Source of the DNA: JAHEFU01 sp020440645
Lineage (GTDB): Bacteria; 4484-113; JAFGCY01
DNA: 33,037 bases
Direction: 5' to 3'
Assembly: GCA_020440645.1 (NCBI GenBank)
Contig: JAGRNR010000044.1
Span: 1 to 33,037, forward strand
The translations under genes were made by a program, and so were the position numbers. Shown here one piece after another: positions 16,780 through 24,519 of this stretch. The notes beneath the pieces are model-generated. The model saw only the letters and a list, made by a program, of their open reading frames with translations. It was not told the DNA's origin and ran no database searches. How positions within the stretch are numbered: the first letter of the stretch is position 1; each line of letters starts with the position of its first letter.

Positions 16780-16840
16780 CCGTGCAGTCCTGACTGCACT
16801 TGTCTCAATACCGTGCAATCCCCACTGCAAACTGATATTA
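16780..16840 (-). promoter_or_regulatory. Two tandem operator-like palindromes with a -10 element
   Basis: Two 20-base copies begin at 16780 and 16811, exactly 31 bases apart (three helical turns), with 16 of 20 positions identical. Each has the form TGCARTCC-NN-ACTGCA; the first is a perfect inverted repeat (16782-16799). TAATAT on the minus strand (16835-16840) would place transcription start near 16828, inside the upstream copy. This arrangement suits a repressor controlling the SpoIIE-type phosphatase gene. A hairpin role in the leader RNA is the alternative. Confidence 0.55.
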
Positions 16841-16909
16841 CCCCATCGTATTAGGAATCCCGGTACATTATGGAAAATCCCACTGCCGGCGGGCAAAAGC
16901 CCAGCCTGC

Positions 16910-16928
16910 TACAATCTGAGCCCGGAGG
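16910..16928 (+). promoter_or_regulatory. -10 element and ribosome site of the metallopeptidase gene
   Basis: TACAAT (16910-16915) would start transcription near 16922, directly ahead of GGAGG (16924-16928), leaving a very short leader. This ribosome site decides the start at 16930 over an in-frame ATG at 16870 that lies before the promoter. Confidence 0.5.
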
Positions 16929-16929
16929 C

Positions 16930-18540
16930 ATGATGACCGCTATTTCAGACCTGATCAGCTCCCTGGAGACACGCGTGGACCCGCTCAGCCGCGAGATCTG
17001 CGAGGTTTACTGGGAGATGGCCAACACCGGCAACGAGGAGCTGCACAAGCGCATGGTGGAGCTGGAGATGGGCATGCACGCCATCTTCTCCGATGCACAG
17101 GCCTTCACCACCATCCGTGAGGCACTGGACGACCCGCAGTACAGTGGCGAGACCCGCCGCGTGCTGCAGCTTTTGCACAATGAATTCGCCGGCAGCCAGG
17201 AAAGCGAGGAGATCGCACGCCGCAAGGCCGAACTGTCCACTTCGATTGACGGCGACTATGCCAATTTCCGGGCGGAGCTGAACGGCGAGAAACTCAGCGC
17301 GAACGACATCCTTGATGTGCTGAAGCACTGCAATGCCAGCCCCGTGCGCAAGGCCACCTGGCAGGCCGCAAAGCGCATCGGTCCGGTGGTGGCTCCGAAG
17401 ATCCTCGAACTGGTGGACCTGCGCAACCGCACCGCCCGTGAGCTTGGCTACCGTGACTACTACGACATGTCCCTCAAGCTGCAGGAGATCGACGAGCATG
17501 AAATGCTCACGGGATTCCGCAAGCTGGAGGAACTGACCCGTGAACCCTTTGCCGCGCTGAAGGCCGGGCTGGACGCCAGGCTCGTGAAGCGCTTCCGCCT
17601 CGGATCAACTGAGGAGCTGCGCCCTTGGCATTATGAGGACCCCTTCTTCCAGGAGGCCCCGGCCATCGTCGAGCTGGACCTCGACAGCCTGTTCGCCGGA
17701 GCGGACCTCGAGAAGCTGACAACCGACACCTTCGACCGCATCGGGCTGGACATCCGCCCCTCGCTGGCGATCAGCGACCTCTACGAACGTGAGAACAAGG
17801 ACCAGCATGCCTTCTGCATGATGGTCGGCCGCGATCCCTCCCGCGTGCACGTGCTGTGCAACTGCCGTGACAACGAGAGCTGGGCCGCCACGATGCTGCA
17901 TGAGTACGGCCACGCCGTCTACGACATGGGCTTGGACCCGCTGCAGCAGTACTTCCTGCGGGACTGCGCGCACATTTCCTCCACCGAGGCGATCGCGATG
18001 CTCTTCGGCCGCCTGACCCATGACGAAGCCTGGCTGGTTGACATCCTTGGCGTGGACAGCGCGAAGGCCGCCGCGGCTTCCGCTGATGCCCGCCGCCAGC
18101 AGTCCTGGGCGATGCTTTTGTTCGTGCGCTGGATGATGGTGATGGTCAACTTCGAGCGCAGCCTGTACAACGACCCCTCCCAGGACCTGAACAAACTGTG
18201 GTGGGACCTGGTCGGGCAGTACCAGATGGTGACGCGCCCCGACAATCGCGACGAACCGGACTGGGCCACCAAGACACACATCGCCCAGGCCCCGGTCTAT
18301 TACCAGAACTACCTGCTCGGTGAGATGACCGCCAGCCAGCTCAAGCACTACATCGAGCACAAGCTTGGCAACGAACCGCTGGTGCGCCAGCCGCGCACCG
18401 GTGAGTGGCTGCGCGACGGCCTGTTCCGCCGCGGCAGCCTGCTGCACTGGAACGAGACCCTGCGCGAACTGACCGGCGAACGGCTCAACCCGCAGTACTT
18501 CATCGACGACTTCGTATCACAGCAGGAGGCCGGGGCATGA
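16930..18540 (+). CDS. M3-like (oligoendopeptidase/ACE-type) zinc metallopeptidase
   Basis: 536 residues of mostly helical protein. The zinc motif HEYGH is at 324-328 and the third ligand is probably Glu353 in SSTEAIAMLFG, 25 residues later, as in the M3/M2 clan. A C-terminal segment with QAPVYYQNYLLGEMTASQL matches the substrate-cleft tyrosine region of oligoendopeptidase F and ACE-type enzymes. No signal peptide, so it is probably cytoplasmic and degrades oligopeptides. Length is a little below typical oligoendopeptidases (about 560-600). Its stop overlaps the ATG of the lipoprotein gene (ATGA), implying coupling. Confidence 0.88.
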   Translation: MMTAISDLISSLETRVDPLSREICEVYWEMANTGNEELHKRMVELEMGMHAIFSDAQAFTTIREALDDPQYSGETRRVLQLLHNEFAGSQESEEIARRKAELSTSIDGDYANFRAELNGEKLSANDILDVLKHCNASPVRKATWQAAKRIGPVVAPKILELVDLRNRTARELGYRDYYDMSLKLQEIDEHEMLTGFRKLEELTREPFAALKAGLDARLVKRFRLGSTEELRPWHYEDPFFQEAPAIVELDLDSLFAGADLEKLTTDTFDRIGLDIRPSLAISDLYERENKDQHAFCMMVGRDPSRVHVLCNCRDNESWAATMLHEYGHAVYDMGLDPLQQYFLRDCAHISSTEAIAMLFGRLTHDEAWLVDILGVDSAKAAAASADARRQQSWAMLLFVRWMMVMVNFERSLYNDPSQDLNKLWWDLVGQYQMVTRPDNRDEPDWATKTHIAQAPVYYQNYLLGEMTASQLKHYIEHKLGNEPLVRQPRTGEWLRDGLFRRGSLLHWNETLRELTGERLNPQYFIDDFVSQQEAGA

Positions 18541-19544
18541 TCCGCCATTGCCACTTGACCCTGATCATCCTCCTGCTGCTGGCAACGGCTTCCTGCCAGC
18601 GCAGCATGTCCGGCGAGGAGCGCGGCATCAGTGGCAACAATGCCACGCATCCCTGGCAGCTGCCCTCCGGCTCCGATGACTACGTCCGCCGCCCGACCCT
18701 GGCCGACACGCCGGAGATCCCGGCCGACGGCGAGGTGGACCGCCCGCTGGGCCGCGGCCCGGACTTCCTGCCGCAGGACACCCTTGAGGAGGGCCTGCTG
18801 CCCGGCTCCTGGGTGATGGTCGGTTCCTGCGTGAATGAACGGCTCGACCTGCAGAGCAACACCGTCTACAACACGCTCACGATCCAGTCCAACGGCATGT
18901 TCCGCCTGTTCGTCTACGGTGACGGCCAGCTTTCTCGCGAGACTTCGGGCAACTGGGACAAGACCGCCCCTGGCGTGCTGACGCTGCTCGTGAACGACCA
19001 GAATGGCAACCCGATCACCACTGAGATGTACTGCGAGATGTTCGACGCGGACTTCCTCTTCATGTGGAGCTACAGTGACCACCGCGGCTACTGGTACGCC
19101 CGCCAGGTGCTGGATGAGCCAGTGCAGCAGATCGGCTGGAACCGCTATGACAGCAACCTCGGCACCTTCACATTCACGAACGTCGGCCGCCAGTCCTACT
19201 ACGGTGTGCTGACAACCGCCGACGGCAGCAGCTGGCAGCTCAACGGCTACCTTGTGGACGGCATCCTCAACATGGCCTGGAGTGACAGTGCCAACAACGG
19301 CAGCGGCTTCGCGGCCTTCATCGTCGAGGATGACTGGGACCGCCTGCGCGGCACCTGGTGGAAGAACGACTACGAGGCCCGTCCGTTCAGCGACGCCTTC
19401 CTCGCACAGGCAGACCGCGCCGCCGGCTCAGTGCCGCAGCCCACGGAGGATGTCCCGCAGCCGCCCGCTGGCGCGGACGCACAGGACAGCGGTGCCGAGG
19501 CTGAGCCAGCCGAGCCCGCCGCGGACACGGACGCCGGCGCCTGA
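18537..19544 (+). CDS. Secreted lipoprotein, unknown function
   Basis: The ATG at 18537 overlaps the peptidase stop by four bases and starts a clear lipoprotein signal: MIRHCHLTLIILLLLATASC with the modified Cys at position 20. 335 residues. The mature part is rich in aromatic, Asn and Gly residues typical of beta-sheet (SWVMVGSCVNERLDLQSN, GMFRLFVYGDGQLSRETSGNW). Paired sections with a repeated L..G.W pattern suggest two lipocalin-like or small beta-barrel modules. The last 45 residues are Pro/Ala/Glu/Asp-rich and disordered. No family recognised. It converges with the large secreted protein gene, 21 bases away, without an obvious terminator. Confidence 0.82.
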   Translation: MIRHCHLTLIILLLLATASCQRSMSGEERGISGNNATHPWQLPSGSDDYVRRPTLADTPEIPADGEVDRPLGRGPDFLPQDTLEEGLLPGSWVMVGSCVNERLDLQSNTVYNTLTIQSNGMFRLFVYGDGQLSRETSGNWDKTAPGVLTLLVNDQNGNPITTEMYCEMFDADFLFMWSYSDHRGYWYARQVLDEPVQQIGWNRYDSNLGTFTFTNVGRQSYYGVLTTADGSSWQLNGYLVDGILNMAWSDSANNGSGFAAFIVEDDWDRLRGTWWKNDYEARPFSDAFLAQADRAAGSVPQPTEDVPQPPAGADAQDSGAEAEPAEPAADTDAGA

Positions 19545-19565
19545 TCCACATTCGGGGCTGGCCGC

Positions 19566-21995
19566 CTAGTTGATCGTGATCTCCGGATTCTCCGCCTGCA
19601 GGTCGGTCTTGGCGCGCACCCGCAGCGTGATCGAATTGTCAGGCTGCAGCAGTTCCGCCACCGGCAGCATCGCATCACGTGTGCCGGCCTGGATCGGGAT
19701 CGCCACCCAGTCTCCATTCGTGCTCAGGCCCTCCAGCGTGGCGATGCCAGAGGCGTCACTGACCATCATCGCGTCGCGGTCATCACTGAACAGCCTGAGC
19801 GTTGCCGCCATGAAGTCGCGCTCAGAGGGGCTGCCCTGCATGTCCAGCTGGAATTCCAGGTAGCCGCCTGCCAGCACCACATAGCGCCGGGTGTCGATGT
19901 CCGGCCGGTAGCCACCGAATCCGCTGTAGTAGTTGTTCTGGAACAGGCGGAAGTTGCGCCCGCCGGTCAGCAGCGGTCCGTTGCTGGCCAGCCGCAGGCC
20001 GCCGCTGCGCGTGTGCAGCTTCTCGCAGGGCAGGTGGATCACCACCATTGACAGCGTGTGCTGCACGTGTGCCCGGTCGAATTCCGCCAGCCGCTCAAGG
20101 TCCTCGGTGAAGCCCACCAGCAGTAGGTCGTTACTGTAGCGCAGGCCCTCGCTCATCGAGTTGCGCACGCCGTCCAGCAGGTCCTCGCGGTAGCGCGCCA
20201 CGTAGTTGTCATCCTCGAACCAGCTGCCGCGGCCGCTGCCCAGCTGGTCAAGCTGGAAGCTGCCCTTGGCGTCGAGGTCACCGATGTCACGGCTGTAGTT
20301 CTGGCGACCCAGCAGGCGGCAGCCATGCAGCGCCCAGGGCAGGTCGAGATCGAAGGAGCCCTCCGGCGTGAAGCTGCCGTCGCGCGAGCTGTCGGTGTCC
20401 TTCAGGTCGCCACTGGCAACGGCCTGCAGGTTGCGGAAGCCGCGGTAATAGTATTCCTTCGCGGCCCACTTGCCCTGGCTGATGTTCAGCTTCGGGTTGA
20501 CCGTGTTGTCAAGGCTTCTCGTGATGAACGGGTTGATCCCGCCGCGGTTGGCCATCTGGGTGCCGAACTGGTTGCCGCTCACCACCGGGTAGTCCGTGTA
20601 GAGGAAGGCCGAGGGGTCCTGCACCTCCAGCTCATAGCGCACCGGCTCCGCCGTGAACACGTACATCGCATCCTGGTAGGGCATCAGCGTGCTGTCCGGG
20701 TAGACGTGCACCTCCTGGAAGTTGGCGACGACGTTGTCGGCACCGCGCGTGATCCGGCCGGTCTCCAACCCGAACCAGGAGAAGCCGATGATGATGATCG
20801 GGATCGTCAGCCAGACGAGCGTGCTGCGCTTCATGCGGCCCAGCACGAAGAAGTTCAGCGGGCCGATCAGCAGCACGTAGAGCACGATGAACAGGGCCAC
20901 GAAGCCCGGGTCCATCGGCTTGGCCTCATCCAGGTTGCGCATCAGGTTGAAGATCGCCTGCGGGTGCAGGAACCAGTTGTTCACGTCCACGCTGTTGCGC
21001 ACGTTCATCGTCAGGTCGGAGAACATCTCCCCGAGCCCCGGATGCTGGCGGAAGGGCCGGTCCGTGAAGCTGAAGGCCAGCGCATAGACATTGCCAGCGC
21101 CCCAGCTCCTGCGCACGATCGCCGGGTAGCTGCCGGCGTAGCTGACGACCTCCACCCCGTCCCGCAGCGGGCCGGTTGACAGCGTCGCCAGCGCATTGCC
21201 GGGGTTGATGCCGTAGCGGCGGCCCAGCTCACCGAGCTCGCCGGTCTCCACCGTGCCGCTGTAGCCCATCGGGCAGAGCTGTCCGACCGGGCTGGAGGCC
21301 ACGCGGTTGCCGTTGCTGCCCAGCGAGAAGATCAGGTTCGCGCCACGCGACACGCTTTCCATCAGGGCGCGGCCGGTCGGTTCATCCAGCTGCAGGTAGT
21401 CGATGTCCGCCAGCACGATGCTGTCGGCACGCTCGAAGAACTTGGCGTTGTCATCCACCTCGTCGATGTCGAAGTAGGACACGTAACTCTTTGACGACTC
21501 CATCCCCGCACTTTCGCTGACCCACTCGTCACGGGTGATGCGCGCGCTCTCGACCTGGTTGGCGGCCTGCAGGCTGCCCGGCTGGTCCGTCAGCACGACG
21601 ATGCTCGTGTCCGAGGCCTCGCAGGTCTTGATCTGCCCGAGGTCCATCTCGTCCGTCCACTGGTCCGTGCGCACCATCAGGCTGAGCTGCGGATAGGCCT
21701 GGCTGCAGGGGAAGTAGAGGTAGAAGCGCTTCTTCGAGGGGCTCGGCAGCTCCAGCCGTGTGGTGTACTCCGTGCCCTCGTACTTCAGCACCAGCTCACC
21801 GGACAGGTTCAGCCCGCCGGGGTTCTGGTTGTCAATCTCGACCGTGACCGGGTTGAGGCGGCCCTTCTGTACGATGCCGTCGTAGCCCACCTCGTATGTG
21901 ACGCCCACGCCCTCGGGCGGGGCGGCGATTGCCAGCCGGCTGCCTGCCAGCAGGGCGAACAGTGCGATTGCAAGTATTGCCAGCTGCCTCATCAT
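19566..21995 (-). CDS. Large exported membrane protein of the VWA operon (GATase-like N-terminal region)
   Basis: The ATG at 21995 follows GGAGG by seven bases and overlaps the permease stop, giving 809 residues. A signal peptide (MMRQLAILAIALFALLAG...AIA) is followed by an extracytoplasmic part (about 30-360) with beta-rich and Rossmann-like stretches (IVVLTDQPGSL, IVLADIDYLQLDEPTGRAL, GANLIFSLGSNG) like the inactive glutamine-amidotransferase-like domains found in such operons. Two membrane helices (about 366-386 and 393-413) come next, then another large external domain (415-809). It is probably an envelope protein working with the VWA protein and permease upstream. Last gene of the operon. 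Confidence 0.78.
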   Translation of the reverse strand: MMRQLAILAIALFALLAGSRLAIAAPPEGVGVTYEVGYDGIVQKGRLNPVTVEIDNQNPGGLNLSGELVLKYEGTEYTTRLELPSPSKKRFYLYFPCSQAYPQLSLMVRTDQWTDEMDLGQIKTCEASDTSIVVLTDQPGSLQAANQVESARITRDEWVSESAGMESSKSYVSYFDIDEVDDNAKFFERADSIVLADIDYLQLDEPTGRALMESVSRGANLIFSLGSNGNRVASSPVGQLCPMGYSGTVETGELGELGRRYGINPGNALATLSTGPLRDGVEVVSYAGSYPAIVRRSWGAGNVYALAFSFTDRPFRQHPGLGEMFSDLTMNVRNSVDVNNWFLHPQAIFNLMRNLDEAKPMDPGFVALFIVLYVLLIGPLNFFVLGRMKRSTLVWLTIPIIIIGFSWFGLETGRITRGADNVVANFQEVHVYPDSTLMPYQDAMYVFTAEPVRYELEVQDPSAFLYTDYPVVSGNQFGTQMANRGGINPFITRSLDNTVNPKLNISQGKWAAKEYYYRGFRNLQAVASGDLKDTDSSRDGSFTPEGSFDLDLPWALHGCRLLGRQNYSRDIGDLDAKGSFQLDQLGSGRGSWFEDDNYVARYREDLLDGVRNSMSEGLRYSNDLLLVGFTEDLERLAEFDRAHVQHTLSMVVIHLPCEKLHTRSGGLRLASNGPLLTGGRNFRLFQNNYYSGFGGYRPDIDTRRYVVLAGGYLEFQLDMQGSPSERDFMAATLRLFSDDRDAMMVSDASGIATLEGLSTNGDWVAIPIQAGTRDAMLPVAELLQPDNSITLRVRAKTDLQAENPEITIN

Positions 21996-22849
21996 CCGAC
22001 ACCTCCTGCCTTGGAGGCCCGGTAGCGTGGGTAGATCACCGTCGTTGCCAGCAGGATCAGCGCCGCGATCACCGTCTGGAGCAGTGCGCTCCAGATCCAC
22101 AGCAGGCCGTTGTTCATCAAAAACGGCATCGTGACCGGCCCCTGGCTCCAGGTGAACACCGAGGGGTTGAAGATCTCCATCGCGCTGAACAGCGGGTTCA
22201 TCAGGAAGGAGAACACCCCGAGCCAGTAGATCGGCACCACAGGAGGGGTGGATGACAGCGCACCCTTCATGATGCCTCCGAAGATCAGCGTCACCGCCCC
22301 GAGCGTGATCAGGAAGAAGAAGCTGCGCCCGAGTGCCGTGCGCACGTCGTCACTGATCAGCGAGAGCATCAGCCCGAGCGCCGAGATCATCAGCGTCATG
22401 CCGACCACCACCACGGCCAGCTGCATGAACTGCAGCGTCGTCAGGCCGCCGAAGGTGAAGGCCAGCGCGTAGATCGGCATCGCCGTGATCACCAGCAGGA
22501 ACAGGAAGCCCGTCGAGCTCAGGTACTTGCCGAGCACGATCTCGAAGCTCTTGAACAGTGTCAGGTTCAGCAGCTCGAAGGTGTCCTGGTCCTTCTCATG
22601 CGCGATCGTCGAGGCGTTCAGTGACAATGCCAGCAGCAGCGACATGATCATCTGTGCGATGAATGTCGTGATGCACAGCGCCAGCCCGACCTGGCTGGAG
22701 GTCGAGGCGCGTGTCTGCAGTTCAGTGTAGCGGGCCAGGTACACGAAGAATGACACGCCGCCGAGGATGATCGTATATGTCATGATCAGCCCCAGGGTGG
22801 CGATGCCCCGTGCCCGCTGCCTGTATTCCTTCAGGATGATTGACAACAC
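21992..22849 (-). CDS. ABC-2-type transporter permease
   Basis: 285 residues with about six membrane segments. ILKEYRQRARGIATLGLIMTY at the N terminus, the SLSLNASTIAHEKDQDTFELLNLT cytoplasmic elbow helix and the IVLGKYLSS motif are typical of NatB/GldF-like ABC-2 permeases (the E+DxxTxELLxxxPxxxxxIxxGK pattern). A partner ATPase would be expected beside it, but none is in the window. The GTG at 22849 lies two bases after the lipoprotein stop behind a GGGGG stretch, and the stop overlaps the next ATG by four bases, so it is in the middle of a coupled operon. Confidence 0.85.
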   Translation of the reverse strand: MLSIILKEYRQRARGIATLGLIMTYTIILGGVSFFVYLARYTELQTRASTSSQVGLALCITTFIAQMIMSLLLALSLNASTIAHEKDQDTFELLNLTLFKSFEIVLGKYLSSTGFLFLLVITAMPIYALAFTFGGLTTLQFMQLAVVVVGMTLMISALGLMLSLISDDVRTALGRSFFFLITLGAVTLIFGGIMKGALSSTPPVVPIYWLGVFSFLMNPLFSAMEIFNPSVFTWSQGPVTMPFLMNNGLLWIWSALLQTVIAALILLATTVIYPRYRASKAGGVG

Positions 22850-22851
22850 TG

Positions 22852-24519
22852 TTAGCTTTCCCCCCCTGGCTCAAGCCAGTCGAATGCGCTGATTCCCCGG
22901 TCACCGCCCTGCCAGAAGCTCATGTACCAGCAGGAGGCGGTCCCGGAGGACTCAAAGACAACCTTGTCAACAGCCGGGACGAAGCCGCCCCGCACCCAGT
23001 GCGGCAGCTCCATCCCGTCAATCCGCGACCCGTCCTGCGGGTCCAGCACCTCAAGTGCGGTGTACATCACCTGCAGCGGTTCACCGTCACGCACCGCCTG
23101 GCGCATCTCGCGCTGCTTCTCCTGCTGCTCCTCACTGGCCATCTGGCGCAGGGCCAGCGTGTCAGCGGTCAGCTGCTCTAGCCGCTCGCGGTTGGCAGCG
23201 ATCGACTGCCAGTCCGGCGGGGCGCCCAGCGGCAGCGGCGAGACCCGCATGAACAGGTCCTGCGGTGCCAGCTCCGGCTGGTACCAGTAGTTCTGCACCA
23301 GCAGGCCGTTGGCAAAGCCGCGCAGGCTGGCAACCGGCTGCAGGTCGCGCCGTTCCCAGCGCAGCTGGCCATCACTGCCGATGAACAGCATCAGGCCGTA
23401 GTCGAAGGCCAGCACGATGCCGTCCGGCCGGACCACGGTGGAGATGTTGTCCAGCAGCGCCCCGTCAAAGGCGCTCTGGCCCTCCAGCCCGATCCGCTCG
23501 TTGGCGTCCTGCACCATCCGTTCGCGCTGTGCATCATCCAGCAGGTAGCTGTAGTCATAGCTCCATGCCAGGCTGCCATCCTCCATGTTAAGAGCGTCGC
23601 AGCGCTCGTCCAGGAAGCAGAGGTACAGCAGGCCATTGGCATCATCCACCGCCATCGCGGTCACATCTGAAGCGTCAGCCATGCTCCAGCGCAGCTCCCC
23701 GCCGGCGGCATCCCAGGCCCAGATATTGCGAGCCGAGTTGCGCGCGAACAGCATCCCGTCCTCCGAGCGTACGATGTCAACCGGGGTGGATTGTGTCGCG
23801 CCACGCCAGCTGGTCTCGCCATCCAACCCGAGCACGTTGACACTGTCTTCGTCGCCAAATGTGATCGATTCGTCATGCAGCAGGAAGCCGATCGGCCGCC
23901 GGTCGCGGAAGCCCTGCCACAGGCACTGCGGCTCATCCACGCTGACATCGAAGATCATCTTCTCGCCATTCAGGCCCATCAGCATCAGCAGCTTCCCGCT
24001 GGGATGCATGCACTGCCCGGAGAACAGGATCGTGTCCCCGTTGCTGCGGGCAGCGCGGCTGCGCGTCGCATTCTGCGCAGGCGCCGGGCCCTGCATCCCC
24101 ATCAGGTAGCGGTTGAAGATCTCCTCCCCGCTTTCCACGTCAAGGCAGGCCAGTTGCTGCGAATAGGCCGTGATGTACAGCCGGCCGTCATAGTGCGTCA
24201 TGCCGGACAGCCACCAGCGCGAGAAGCTGCCCGCGCTGTACTGCCAGTCCCAGCTGGACTGACGGGACAGCGGCAGCTTCAGTTCCGCGCTGCAGTAATT
24301 GCTGTCGCCCTGCCCGCCGTAGGCTGACAGCCAGGCGCGGCTGTCATTGCCCTCCAGCTTACTGCCATGCACCAGCTCCGCCAGCCTTGCGCTGTCAACG
24401 TGGCGGGCCGGGTCCTCGGCCTGCCTGCGTTCACCGCAGGCGGACAGCAGGCACAGCAGCACAGCGGACGCGAGGCCCGCGGCCCGGATATGCGTGCGGA
24501 TGTTGCTGCTGAAAATCAC
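22852..24519 (-). CDS. PQQ/WD-repeat-like lipoprotein
   Basis: The GTG at 24519 overlaps the VWA stop (GTGA). A longer frame runs upstream through the VWA gene, but it is a shadow. 555 residues start with a lipoprotein signal ending LLCLLSAC (Cys28). The mature protein contains repeated blade-like motifs: LYITAYSQQLACLDVESGEEIF, LMLMGLNGEKMIFDV, NIWAWDAAGGELRWSM, LYLCFLDERCDALNMEDGSLAW, LMLFIGSDGQLRWE, ALEVLDPQDGSRI. These fit a beta-propeller of the quinoprotein/BamB type, with G-x-x-x-W endings. It lacks any visible quinone site and is probably a scaffold on the outer face of the membrane. A 30-residue Gln/Glu helix lies near residue 440. Confidence 0.84.
   Translation of the reverse strand: MIFSSNIRTHIRAAGLASAVLLCLLSACGERRQAEDPARHVDSARLAELVHGSKLEGNDSRAWLSAYGGQGDSNYCSAELKLPLSRQSSWDWQYSAGSFSRWWLSGMTHYDGRLYITAYSQQLACLDVESGEEIFNRYLMGMQGPAPAQNATRSRAARSNGDTILFSGQCMHPSGKLLMLMGLNGEKMIFDVSVDEPQCLWQGFRDRRPIGFLLHDESITFGDEDSVNVLGLDGETSWRGATQSTPVDIVRSEDGMLFARNSARNIWAWDAAGGELRWSMADASDVTAMAVDDANGLLYLCFLDERCDALNMEDGSLAWSYDYSYLLDDAQRERMVQDANERIGLEGQSAFDGALLDNISTVVRPDGIVLAFDYGLMLFIGSDGQLRWERRDLQPVASLRGFANGLLVQNYWYQPELAPQDLFMRVSPLPLGAPPDWQSIAANRERLEQLTADTLALRQMASEEQQEKQREMRQAVRDGEPLQVMYTALEVLDPQDGSRIDGMELPHWVRGGFVPAVDKVVFESSGTASCWYMSFWQGGDRGISAFDWLEPGGES

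Noticed and set aside
16870..16929. Longer start of the metallopeptidase
   Set aside because: The upstream ATG lies before the TACAAT promoter element and lacks a ribosome site, whereas 16930 has GGAGG.
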